Positions 16,010 through 22,617 of a stretch of DNA of 29,078 bases are shown piece after piece (the first letter of the stretch is position 1; each line of letters begins with the position of its first letter). This stretch comes from a virus, in IMG/VR virus record IMGVR_UViG_3300020442_003300, positions 1-29,078 of that record; one strand, given 5' to 3'. The position numbers were made by a program, and so were the translations under genes. The notes beneath the pieces are model-generated. The model did not search any database, was not told the DNA's origin, and was given only the letters and a program-made list of their open reading frames with translations.

Positions 16010-16704
16010 CTCGCCAAGCCCTCTAACTCAACATCACTTTCTACACCAGTATTGGGGTTAGTAACCTTTAAGGTATACGCCAATTTAGGCATAGTCTCAA
16101 AGAATTCTTGAATTAGTTTGAACTGAGAAGATGTGAGTGATTCAAAGAATTCATTCAACTCTTCTTTCGTAGAATCCGAAGCATCATATACTTGTTCTGC
16201 ATCAGAAATACTTTCAATGCAACTCGCAGCCATTTTAAATACCTGCTCTACACCCTGATCTTCAGAGAAATTCATTTCGACAAAAGTATCAAGACTAGGA
16301 TACTTCATTTTTACAATGACACTATCATCAAGTTTGATTTCGGGTTTATGACCTCTAGTTTTCTTGACTTTAATGTCATCAAGAGGAATTTCTGCCTCTA
16401 CAGTAGTTTCATTATCATCAGGGCAAGTGATTTGAACATTTACAGTTTCACCAACAGACTTAGTACGAATCTGAAGGAAGACATATTCAATATCAAATGT
16501 TGCTAGATTTTCAACATCTGTAATATCAGAACATTCAGAAATAATTTGCTTAATCGCGTCAAACAACCCATCCTGTCCACCCGTCTCAGTTGCGATCAAA
16601 AGAAGTTTTTCTTCTTTCACTAAGAACGGTCTAAAATTAACTACTCTACCATCAGAAGGTAGTTTTAGTTTATATCGGGGGGTGTTTAATTTAGGTAATG
16701 CCAT
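15997..16704 (-). CDS. 26: gp26-type baseplate hub/tail assembly protein
   Basis: A 235-aa acidic protein of the T4 gp26 type (T4_baseplate family; T4 gp26 is 208 aa). It starts MALPKLNTPRYKLKLPSDG, then VNFRPFLVKEEKLLLIA, the most typical part of the family. A helical run follows (LFDAIKQIISECSD), then a beta segment with TCPDDNETTVEAEIPL, and a C-terminal helical part ending VELEGLASFFA. In T4 it belongs to the hub assembly set with gp51, gp27, gp28 and gp29. It lies between a tube-fold protein and a tape-measure-like protein, the position of gpG-type chaperones in other phages. A late promoter precedes it and a frameshift signal covers its last codons. Confidence 0.8.
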   Translation of the reverse strand: MALPKLNTPRYKLKLPSDGRVVNFRPFLVKEEKLLLIATETGGQDGLFDAIKQIISECSDITDVENLATFDIEYVFLQIRTKSVGETVNVQITCPDDNETTVEAEIPLDDIKVKKTRGHKPEIKLDDSVIVKMKYPSLDTFVEMNFSEDQGVEQVFKMAASCIESISDAEQVYDASDSTKEELNEFFESLTSSQFKLIQEFFETMPKLAYTLKVTNPNTGVESDVELEGLASFFA

Positions 16705-16725
16705 AGGGAATCAATTCAGTAATTT

Positions 16726-16733
16726 TATTTATG
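16726..16733 (-). promoter_or_regulatory. T4-type late promoter motif before gp26
   Basis: CATAAATA on the minus strand, 22 nt before the gp26 ATG and in the gap after the gp54-like gene. It could drive gp26, gp51 and the two giant virion genes late in infection. Confidence 0.6.
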
Positions 16734-16740
16734 GAGGTTA

Positions 16741-17556
16741 TCAAGGTTTACCGTAATCGTAATCAGAGAACTTCCTAGGTGAATTCGAGGGAACATCAGG
16801 ACCATTAGTTGTAACCTTCAGAGCATTATTGGTATCAACGCTATCTCTAGGATAGAATTTATAACGCTCATAAGAGAACGCGATCGTAAACGTCATCAAT
16901 CTAGGTTCCATATTATTTAACTGAACCGAACCGATGTTTGTAGGGAACACATTTCTGAGTTCAAACATAGACTCAAGACGTGGCATCTTAAGTTTATTAC
17001 GAATATTCTCTTGTTTACTTTTAGTATCACCAATAGTAATTTCTTTAAGCAATGCTCTATCTAGAGCGACATCACTATTTTTTGCTTTGACGCCCTTTCC
17101 TCTTTCATACTTGTATATCCTTAAGGTGTCACAACAATAATTTTCGTAATAATCTACATACTGATCACCATCACCAGTAATAGCAGATACCCATCTTTCA
17201 AAGATTGCTCTAGTTAACTGCGATTTTGGAATAATAAATGTAATGTTTATTTGACTGAATGCCTGTCCAGTTGCATACTTATATGGAACACCAATTGTTG
17301 TAATCTGTCCAGTAGTTAACTGTTTACTTGGGAGATTGACAGCAGAAGCATAGTAGTTTAACAGATTTGCAGTATCACCCTTTTCTAGAGATTTGAAGTC
17401 TTGATCCTTCGCATAATCTCGAAATACACGAGGTGTCGAAAAGTGTACAGTAAATAAGTTAGTTAGAGCAGGTGCAGTCTTTGCTTTGGTAAGCATACTC
17501 TGCATTGTCTGTATTCTAGTCTGCAGTGCTTCTTTATCGTCGTTTAAAATGCCCAT
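16741..17556 (-). CDS. gp54-like baseplate tail-tube initiator
   Basis: A 271-aa protein with the look of the tail-tube fold: LTNLFTVHFSTPRVF near the start, then YASAVNLPSKQLTTGQITTI, INITFIIPKSQLTRAIFERW, and a final beta strand pair MTFTIAFSYERYKFYP. In T4-like phages gp54 (320 aa in T4) sits on the hub under gp48 and starts tube polymerisation. Here gp48 is encoded just across the divergent gap. Its ATG overlaps the gp4 stop by one base (TAATG). It could be another tube-fold protein, but no gp19-like copy is in the window to compare with. The fold is fairly sure, the number less so. Confidence 0.6.
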   Translation of the reverse strand: MGILNDDKEALQTRIQTMQSMLTKAKTAPALTNLFTVHFSTPRVFRDYAKDQDFKSLEKGDTANLLNYYASAVNLPSKQLTTGQITTIGVPYKYATGQAFSQINITFIIPKSQLTRAIFERWVSAITGDGDQYVDYYENYCCDTLRIYKYERGKGVKAKNSDVALDRALLKEITIGDTKSKQENIRNKLKMPRLESMFELRNVFPTNIGSVQLNNMEPRLMTFTIAFSYERYKFYPRDSVDTNNALKVTTNGPDVPSNSPRKFSDYDYGKP

Positions 17557-17975
17557 TAGACTTTAAGTTCCTTTTCGGTAATTAACATAAATTCCCAATT
17601 ATTGTCTTTGCAGAACTCAGTTGCTGCTTTCCACTTAGCTTTGTTCACACTCCAAGTGACGACCTCATTTATATATCGTTTAGTCATTCTTTTTTGTGTC
17701 TTTGGTTCTTTTGTCTGTTTGAATGGTTTTACTTCTACAAGATACTTCTTTGCTCCAATCTTTACATAAAAGTCTGGAAAATATCTATGTCGTTTTCCAT
17801 CAACAGGAGAAACGTATGGAATAATGATCTCCTCACTACCCCATTCTTCAACTGATGGCGTAATATCACACCATTTCATGAATTTTAGTTCCCAAGAAGA
17901 CCTATAAATGACGTTGGTGGGATCACCTTTGTACTTACGAGGAAAGCTTGGCGTATATTTCCCTTGATACCTCAT
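17556..17975 (-). CDS. 4: Head completion protein gp4
   Basis: A 139-aa protein close in pattern to T4 gp4 (150 aa): MRYQGKYTPSFPRKYKGDP, then YRSSWELKFMKWCD, WGSEEIIIPY, RYFPDFYVK, KKYLVEVKP, and VNKAKWKAATEFCKDN. The Asp68...Glu81-x-Lys83 arrangement is a PD-(D/E)XK nuclease-type site, and gp4 is thought to trim DNA and complete the head before tail joining. The ATG at 17973-17975 begins the minus-strand tail module, and its promoter region is shared with gp48 on the other strand. Confidence 0.9.
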   Translation of the reverse strand: MRYQGKYTPSFPRKYKGDPTNVIYRSSWELKFMKWCDITPSVEEWGSEEIIIPYVSPVDGKRHRYFPDFYVKIGAKKYLVEVKPFKQTKEPKTQKRMTKRYINEVVTWSVNKAKWKAATEFCKDNNWEFMLITEKELKV

Positions 17976-17984
17976 AAATAAATA
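17973..17984 (+). promoter_or_regulatory. Late promoter motif for the gp48-gp53 island
   Basis: CATAAATA (17973-17980) and an overlapping AATAAATA (17977-17984) on the plus strand match the NATAAATA late element. They lie 29-40 nt before the gp48 GTG, leaving room for the AGGA at 18002-18005. The first copy overlaps the gp4 start codon. Confidence 0.5.
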
Positions 17985-17996
17985 ATGATTACACTT

Positions 17997-18004
17997 TATT
18001 TAGG
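17997..18004 (-). promoter_or_regulatory. Late-promoter-like motif for gp4
   Basis: CCTAAATA on the minus strand differs from NATAAATA at one position and lies 22 nt before the gp4 ATG, the same spacing seen before gp5 and gp26. Weak on sequence, supported by position. Confidence 0.35.
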
Positions 18005-18012
18005 AAGCTTCA

Positions 18013-19134
18013 GTGGGCGTATTCAGATATCCATTAAAAAGACCTTCTGAGGGAGATGACAAGCAAGACCAGTGGGGTTTGAGAGAAAACGCTACTGAGG
18101 CAGTTGACTATTTAATGATTAGAAGAGAACGTTTCAAATATGAGGATAAGAACGTTCCTGCATTCTATTCCAGGAAAACACCTGGGAATAATTCAAAGGT
18201 GTATTCACACCCTGATAGGTGCTATATTGCAATGCCCCCTCAGATTCAAACATCATACACTCCTGCATTTAGACGTGCAGATATTGGTGTAGGTGGTGTT
18301 TCTGCTCTGGGCATGATGGCAGATGGTAGTGACTTCACTAAAATGGCGGAAGCACTTCAATCAGGTGCAAAAGCAGCAATTCCTGAGTTCTCGACTGCTG
18401 CAGTCCTTTCGATGATTAATGCAACTAACCAGTTCGTTGGTTTGCAGGGTCAACTTGATTTGAACTCGATTAAGAACCTACAATCGGGTCAAATTTTCAA
18501 CCCTTATAGTGAACAGATTTTCCAAGGTGTTGGATTTAGAACGCATAACTTCGCATTCAAATTCTATGCTCGTTCTAAAAAAGAATCTGAGGAGATCCGA
18601 AAGATTATTCAATATATCAAAGTTGGGTCTTTACCCAGAATTAAGTCTGGTGATTTCGACGACTTCTTTATCAACGAACTGGAAGAATTTGATCAACCAG
18701 GTAAGAAAAACGTTAAAGGTAAAACCTTTGGCGAAGACATCTTTAGGAAATCTGGTTATGATGATATCTTTGCTAAAATTGGTGGTAAAGACACTGTTTA
18801 TAGTCGATTAAAAAATGATGCATTCAATAACTATGCATCCAATGATAGATATTTCAATATTCCAGATCGATTCCAACTAAGATTTGTTCGATTCGGTAAG
18901 GGAGATAGTGATAATAAACTCAATAATCTTGATTATGATGAACGTCGTGATTTGATGTTTAAAATCTATCCTTCAGTTTGTACTGGTATTCAAGTTAACT
19001 ACACACCTGATAACCAATACGTTGCTATGAAACGACTGGATAAAAAAACCATGGACGTTCCCGCAGTCGTTATGACATGTTCTTTCGCAGAAACTAGACT
19101 CTTAACAGCAGCAGATGCTGCAGCAGGTTACTGA
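18013..19134 (+). CDS. 48: Baseplate tail tube cap gp48
   Basis: A 373-aa protein similar in length to T4 gp48 (364 aa), which caps the baseplate and starts the tube together with gp54. It begins at GTG (18013) with AGGA about 8 nt upstream. Visible segments are MGVFRYPLKRPSE, VDYLMIRRERFKYE, an alanine/glycine-rich middle (VGGVSALGMMADGS), NPYSEQIFQGVGFRTHNFAF (typical of the family), FKFYARSKKESEEIRKIIQY, and a final GIQVNYTPDNQYVAMKRLDK. Its stop overlaps the gp53 start (TGATG). It is on the plus strand, opposite to the rest of the tail module. Confidence 0.85.
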   Translation: MGVFRYPLKRPSEGDDKQDQWGLRENATEAVDYLMIRRERFKYEDKNVPAFYSRKTPGNNSKVYSHPDRCYIAMPPQIQTSYTPAFRRADIGVGGVSALGMMADGSDFTKMAEALQSGAKAAIPEFSTAAVLSMINATNQFVGLQGQLDLNSIKNLQSGQIFNPYSEQIFQGVGFRTHNFAFKFYARSKKESEEIRKIIQYIKVGSLPRIKSGDFDDFFINELEEFDQPGKKNVKGKTFGEDIFRKSGYDDIFAKIGGKDTVYSRLKNDAFNNYASNDRYFNIPDRFQLRFVRFGKGDSDNKLNNLDYDERRDLMFKIYPSVCTGIQVNYTPDNQYVAMKRLDKKTMDVPAVVMTCSFAETRLLTAADAAAGY

Positions 19135-20087
19135 TGGCAACATATTTTTCATATTTTCCAAACACATATGTCGGAGAGGGTATTGCCGACGATGAGATGT
19201 TTAGATATCGTCTCGTTAAAAATATCTTTCGTAGATTGAAAATCAGAGATGATTTAAAAGACTATGTAACTCTGACAGAACTCTTTACTATTCAAGATGG
19301 AGATCGTCCATCTGATGTAGCAGTTCGATTCTATGGTGATCCTTTTCTAGATTGGGTTATTTTACTTTCAAATAATATTACGGATGTATATTCGGAATGG
19401 CCAATCGAACAAGGGTTACTTTATGATAGGGTATCTAAATTATACGATAATGTAGATTCAATCCATCATTGGGAAACTAATGAATACATTTTCGATAACA
19501 CTGTATACATGCAAAAGGGCATTACAGTCAACGAAACTTTCCGTATACAATTACCTGATGGAACGTTTTTAAGTAAGGATCAATCAATTTATCCTGTAAC
19601 TAATTACGAACATGAAGAGTTTGAAAATGAGAAAAAACGTTTTCTTCAGTTACCAACACCACCAATTGTAGAGTTGATGCTGACAGATATGCAAGAAAAA
19701 CTTGCATATGAACCCCATAGAGAATTGGATCTTTACGGTGATAAAAAGACCGAACTCAGTGTTATTTCTAGATTCTTGGATGAAATTGGATATGTTAGTG
19801 GTAGTGTTAATGTTTCTCAAGCAACTACAAACGTCACTTCATTCGACTTTGGTCCTTCTGGAACTATAACAGCAACAACTGCAGGAGTAGTAACGTCTAC
19901 TGATACATCTACAACAAGTACTACACAAACTTCTACAACTACTACAACTACTACATCAAGTTCTAGTTCTTCTGGATCCTCTGGTTCTAGCGGTTCTTCT
20001 GGATCCTCTGGATCCTCTGGTTCTAGCGGTTCTTCTGGATCCTCTGGTAGCAGCGGTAGTTCGGGCGGAGGATATGGAGGGTATTAA
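19134..20087 (+). CDS. 53: Baseplate wedge protein gp53 with Thr/Ser/Gly tail
   Basis: A 317-aa protein. Residues 1-225 match the gp53 pattern (T4 gp53 is 196 aa): MATYFSYFPNTYVGEG, VKNIFRRLKIRDDLKDY, GDRPSDVAVRFYGDPFLDWV, and a late helix VISRFLDEIGYV. gp53 joins neighbouring wedges around the hub. After about residue 230 the protein becomes an unusual low-complexity tail: a Thr-rich run, then Ser, then about eleven GSS units, ending GGGYGGY. Nothing similar exists in T4 gp53. The DNA of this tail has a perfect 36-bp tandem duplication. Translation is coupled to gp48 by TGATG. Confidence 0.85.
   Translation: MATYFSYFPNTYVGEGIADDEMFRYRLVKNIFRRLKIRDDLKDYVTLTELFTIQDGDRPSDVAVRFYGDPFLDWVILLSNNITDVYSEWPIEQGLLYDRVSKLYDNVDSIHHWETNEYIFDNTVYMQKGITVNETFRIQLPDGTFLSKDQSIYPVTNYEHEEFENEKKRFLQLPTPPIVELMLTDMQEKLAYEPHRELDLYGDKKTELSVISRFLDEIGYVSGSVNVSQATTNVTSFDFGPSGTITATTAGVVTSTDTSTTSTTQTSTTTTTTTSSSSSSGSSGSSGSSGSSGSSGSSGSSGSSGSSGSSGGGYGGY
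19974..20045 (+). repeat. Two perfect 36-bp tandem repeats in gp53 tail
   Basis: The 36-bp unit at 19974-20009 is repeated exactly at 20010-20045. Each begins GGATCCTCTGGTTCTAGC and encodes four Gly-Ser-Ser triplets. Within each unit GGATCCTCT recurs, so GGATCC appears four times. The perfect DNA identity, including synonymous positions, points to a recent duplication. Confidence 0.95.
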
Positions 20088-20271
20088 TCCAGACGATATC
20101 ATTGAAATGAATATAACAAAAGACGGACTCACACTACTGTATAAGTCCGTCTGTTTTCATTTGGAAAAATGGCCAGGTAATAATCGAGAACCTTGGGAGC
20201 AAGAAGCACTTCAACTGATGAAAGATAACTTACTTCGTATTATGTTGGAGCAGCAGTTCAGAAAACCTTAG
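20074..20271 (+). CDS. Small soluble hypothetical protein (65 aa)
   Basis: A 65-aa protein (MEGINPDDIIEMNITKDG) with a helical body (LTLLYKSVCFHLEKWPG; ALQLMKDNLLRIMLEQQF). The ATG lies inside the last codons of gp53 (14-nt overlap), with GGAGG just before it. That Shine-Dalgarno lies in the GGGYGGY codons of gp53, so the tail-end DNA does double duty. It is the third and last gene of the plus-strand island. The function is not recognised; the good ribosome site and placement support it. Confidence 0.7.
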   Translation: MEGINPDDIIEMNITKDGLTLLYKSVCFHLEKWPGNNREPWEQEALQLMKDNLLRIMLEQQFRKP

Positions 20272-20300
20272 GGGTCAATTTTTTGCCGCGATTTTTTTTC

Positions 20301-20329
20301 CGACTTTCTGGGAATCAAAGGTCGTTTTT
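20301..20329 (+). terminator. Weak terminator for the plus-strand island
   Basis: CGACTTT (20301-20307) can pair with AAAGGTCG (20317-20324), with one bulged G, and is followed by five T. It lies where the plus-strand island meets the convergent minus-strand 63-aa gene and overlaps that gene's 3' end. Two T-runs just upstream (20280-20299) make the region T-rich in any case. Confidence 0.35.
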
Positions 20330-20506
20330 GGTTTTGCCCATCAGTTCTTCAACTCTCTTACGCATTCGTGCTAGATTGTCTTTGTCTCTCTCACTATGGC
20401 GGTATCCATGCCGACCATGAAAAATAAAGTGTCCCTGACATATAAGAACTATGCCAAGGACACCTATAATAATCGTTCCAATTAGTTCAATGTGATTTTG
20501 AGCCAT
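20315..20506 (-). CDS. Small single-pass membrane protein (63 aa)
   Basis: A 63-aa protein (MAQNHIELIG) with one clear transmembrane helix (TIIIGVLGIVLICQGHFIF) followed by a basic, His/Arg-rich cytoplasmic-type tail (GRHGYRHSERDKDN) and a short helix. It overlaps the end of the 78-aa gene by 25 nt. It is the last of three small envelope-type genes. Function unknown. Confidence 0.65.
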   Translation of the reverse strand: MAQNHIELIGTIIIGVLGIVLICQGHFIFHGRHGYRHSERDKDNLARMRKRVEELMGKTKNDL

Positions 20507-20718
20507 GGGAAGATTGGTTCTATAACTCCAATAAGTCGAAGAAGACCTTCAGCAAAAAGTGCAAGAACAACCCACCCAACACACATAGAGATAATTGAAG
20601 CATTACGATTATGCTTTCGTATTGCATCATCGATCATCTCCTGCACTTCTTCTTTGGATGTATACCTTTTCATTGGGTTTTCGTGTGGAGGTTTGATCTC
20701 GTCGAAACGATGGGACAT
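20482..20718 (-). CDS. Small membrane protein (78 aa)
   Basis: A 78-aa protein whose ATG at 20716-20718 follows a G-run that can act as ribosome site; a GTG at 20724 overlapping the upstream TGA is an alternative start. The N-terminal 40 residues are polar and helical (YTSKEEVQEMIDDAIRKHN). A transmembrane segment follows (IISMCVGWVVLALFAEGLL) and then a second short hydrophobic stretch. Function unknown; grouped with the two neighbouring envelope genes. Confidence 0.65.
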   Translation of the reverse strand: MSHRFDEIKPPHENPMKRYTSKEEVQEMIDDAIRKHNRNASIISMCVGWVVLALFAEGLLRLIGVIEPIFPWLKITLN

Positions 20719-20720
20719 TA

Positions 20721-21173
20721 TCACCCCCCATCAATTTGACACCCTACCATTGCACCACCAACAACTCCGAGAGGAATTGCCCACCAGCGACCATCGCCTC
20801 TGGACATAGCAGCACCTGCTCCACCACCTGCAATACCACCGATGATAGAACCTTCGATGCAAGAGTTATCATCTACATGTTGATGCCTAACTCGTTCTGC
20901 AGGACGATAGGTGCGACGAGGAGCAGGATAGTACGTGCCCTCATATGCAGGTTCACGCCAGATGTCTTCGCCAAACATTTTCTGGCAAGGAACCCGAACA
21001 CGTTTCTTTTCGGTTTTCACATAACCAGGATTTTTCATAGTGCCAGGAATGTAAGTCTCTTTGTAGACTTTCTTGAAACACTTTTGTTCTTTAGCATACC
21101 CAGATTGCGACTCATATGCTTGAGCAGCGGGAACAGAACTAAAGAGGAGGAGAGCAGCGAGTGCAAGTTTCAT
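20721..21173 (-). CDS. Exported glycine-zipper protein
   Basis: A 150-aa protein with a signal peptide (MKLALAALLLFSSVPAAQA, likely cleavage at 19) and a mature part rich in Tyr, Arg and Lys with paired Cys. Its C-terminal half has two glycine-zipper stretches (SIIGGIAGGGAGAAMS and GVVGGAMVG), as in 17-kDa/glycine-zipper outer-membrane proteins. No lipobox Cys follows the signal peptide. It may insert in or bridge the host envelope. A -10-like TATAAT lies at 21199-21204, after the gp32 terminator. Family-level call only. Confidence 0.65.
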   Translation of the reverse strand: MKLALAALLLFSSVPAAQAYESQSGYAKEQKCFKKVYKETYIPGTMKNPGYVKTEKKRVRVPCQKMFGEDIWREPAYEGTYYPAPRRTYRPAERVRHQHVDDNSCIEGSIIGGIAGGGAGAAMSRGDGRWWAIPLGVVGGAMVGCQIDGG

Positions 21174-21198
21174 AGTGAACCTCTGTGTGTATGTAATA

Positions 21199-21204
21199 AT
21201 TATA
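21199..21204 (-). promoter_or_regulatory. Possible -10 element before the glycine-zipper gene
   Basis: TATAAT on the minus strand, 26 nt before the ATG at 21173 and directly after the gp32 terminator. No -35 box is seen at the right distance, so it may need an activator or may not be a promoter. Confidence 0.4.
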
Positions 21205-21212
21205 CTACAGAA

Positions 21213-21235
21213 AGGGGAGTAAATGTGACTCCCCT
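21213..21235 (-). terminator. Hairpin terminator after gp32
   Basis: AGGGGAGT (minus-strand reading) pairs perfectly with ACTCCCCT: an 8-bp stem with a 7-nt loop, followed by TTC then mixed bases. It lies 26 nt past the gp32 stop. The T-tract is short, so it may terminate only partly or protect the abundant gp32 mRNA's 3' end. Confidence 0.65.
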
Positions 21236-21261
21236 GTGACAGATATCTTACTGTCTATGTA

Positions 21262-22218
21262 TCAATCTTCCTCAGCAAGTTTAGCGAAGTAAGACAGAGT
21301 ATCATCTTCATCTTCGACTGGAGAGGCAGCGACTGCTTTCTGACGGAAGTCCTTGACTTCAGCACCCCAATCAGGTTGATTAGAAGGAGTGATGTCGGAG
21401 TCATTGAAACTACCACGACCTTCAGACTCGTCCTCAAGGGACTCATCGAAACGAGGTGCGGGAGCAGCAGACTTACCAAGAACCAGGTTCAAACGTGCTT
21501 TAAGTTGCTCGTAGGACTTGAAGTTCTTAGGATCTTCAAACTCTGCAAGGGAATATCCCTGCTTCCAGATGCTTTCCAGTTTATCATCATCAAAATCGCC
21601 CAGTGTGCCAGCAGCGGCAAACTCAGACTTATCATAATTCCAATATCCTTCGACCTTGCGGATCTTCAGTTTGAAGTCAGCACCCTTCCAGAAGTTGAAA
21701 GGATCGATAGGAGTCTCGTCTGCAAATGCAGGTTGCATTGCTTCAGTCAATTTGTCGAAGATCTTCTTACCAAACTTGTACAAAAAGACCTTACCTTCAT
21801 TCTCAGGGTGAGCAGGATCACTCACAACATAGATGTTGGAGTAGTAAGAAAGTTTACGCTTCTGTGCGCGAGCAATCTCTTTATCACTGTCACGACCGCT
21901 GTTCCAAAGTTCACGGTTCATCTCGCCAACAGGATCATCCTTGCCGAGAGTGGTGAGAGAGTTCTCAATATACCACTGTCCACCAGGACCCTTGAATGCG
22001 TGACTCCAGACCTTTGCCCAAGGCAGTTCTTCGCCATCGGGAGCGGGGAGGAATCGGATAACGGCAAATCCGTTACCAGACTTGTCCAGTTCAGGTTTCC
22101 AGAGGCGCTCATCAGCACCGCCACCCTGAGCAGGTTGGTTGAGTTTTTCGATCTCTCGCGTCAGTTTGGAAAGAGTATTTCCAGTAGAAGACGCTTTTTT
22201 GAGGGATGCGAATGACAT
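21262..22218 (-). CDS. 32: Single-stranded DNA-binding protein gp32
   Basis: A 318-aa protein close to T4 gp32 (301 aa). The basic N-terminus (MSFASLKKASSTGNTLSKL) would give cooperativity. The OB-fold core has WSHAFKGPGGQWYIENS, SYYSNIYVVSDPAHPENEGK and FLYKFGKKIFDKL, all matching T4. It ends in an acidic tail (VEDEDDTLSYFAKLAEED) for partner binding. The protein has no Cys at all, so the three Cys of the T4 zinc site (C77, C87, C90) are missing while the His (WSH) remains. It coats ssDNA in replication, recombination and repair and works with gp59. RBS GGAG precedes the ATG; own promoter and terminator are likely. Confidence 0.95.
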   Translation of the reverse strand: MSFASLKKASSTGNTLSKLTREIEKLNQPAQGGGADERLWKPELDKSGNGFAVIRFLPAPDGEELPWAKVWSHAFKGPGGQWYIENSLTTLGKDDPVGEMNRELWNSGRDSDKEIARAQKRKLSYYSNIYVVSDPAHPENEGKVFLYKFGKKIFDKLTEAMQPAFADETPIDPFNFWKGADFKLKIRKVEGYWNYDKSEFAAAGTLGDFDDDKLESIWKQGYSLAEFEDPKNFKSYEQLKARLNLVLGKSAAPAPRFDESLEDESEGRGSFNDSDITPSNQPDWGAEVKDFRQKAVAASPVEDEDDTLSYFAKLAEED

Positions 22219-22269
22219 AATCGTATTCTCCGTATTGAATGTGTAGTTTGTTTTGTTTGCTACTGGGTT

Positions 22270-22298
22270 ATCGTAGCATAGTATTTAGTCCCCGTCAA
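22270..22298 (-). promoter_or_regulatory. Sigma70-like promoter for gp32
   Basis: TTGACG (22293-22298), 17 nt, TACGAT (22270-22275), with TG one base before the -10 (extended -10). It predicts a 5' leader of about 45 nt before the gp32 ATG, which has GGAG at good distance. The -10 matches the consensus at 4 of 6. Confidence 0.5.
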
Positions 22299-22617
22299 CC
22301 TCTTTCTTTGCCGCTTGTTCTAGTGTCCTAACCATCGCGTCTAGGCACTCACCAAGATGGGAATACCCGAATGCATTAGACAATGAATTGATCCTGGTTT
22401 TCATCTCCGCTGCACTTGGGTCATCATATGACGCTAGAGTGAGACGAGTATAAAAATTTTTCTGCTTTTCAATCAAGGATTTGCAGTGATCAATATGTTG
22501 TAATTTTTGATCGGAATCCATTGAAGGAAGTTTTGATGTCATGTAAGACAACTTTTGATATGTGTTAAAAATGTCTTGTAGATTTTCTTGTACTTGTTCG
22601 GAATCGAAAAAACTCAT
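22285..22617 (-). CDS. DUF1825-like cyanobacterial/cyanophage protein
   Basis: A 110-aa helical protein beginning MSFFDSEQVQENLQDIFNTY, which resembles the start of cyanobacterial DUF1825 proteins (M-x-F-F-x-S-E-x-V-Q). It then has SMDSDQKLQHIDHCKSLIEK and KNFYTRLTLASYDDP. No membrane segment or signal. Its ATG overlaps the gp59 stop by 4 nt (ATGA), and it lies between gp59 and gp32. Members occur in cyanobacterial genomes and cyanophages. No function is known to me. The position suggests a link to replication, but that is inference. Confidence 0.65.
   Translation of the reverse strand: MSFFDSEQVQENLQDIFNTYQKLSYMTSKLPSMDSDQKLQHIDHCKSLIEKQKNFYTRLTLASYDDPSAAEMKTRINSLSNAFGYSHLGECLDAMVRTLEQAAKKEVDGD

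Noticed and set aside
19974-20045. CRISPR-like repeat array
   Set aside because: Direct repeats without unique spacers, in frame within gp53; a protein-coding tandem duplication explains it.
21376-22215. 279-aa open frame on the plus strand
   Set aside because: It lies wholly opposite gp32, which is a strong match to a known family; the frame is a shadow with no domain pattern or ribosome site.
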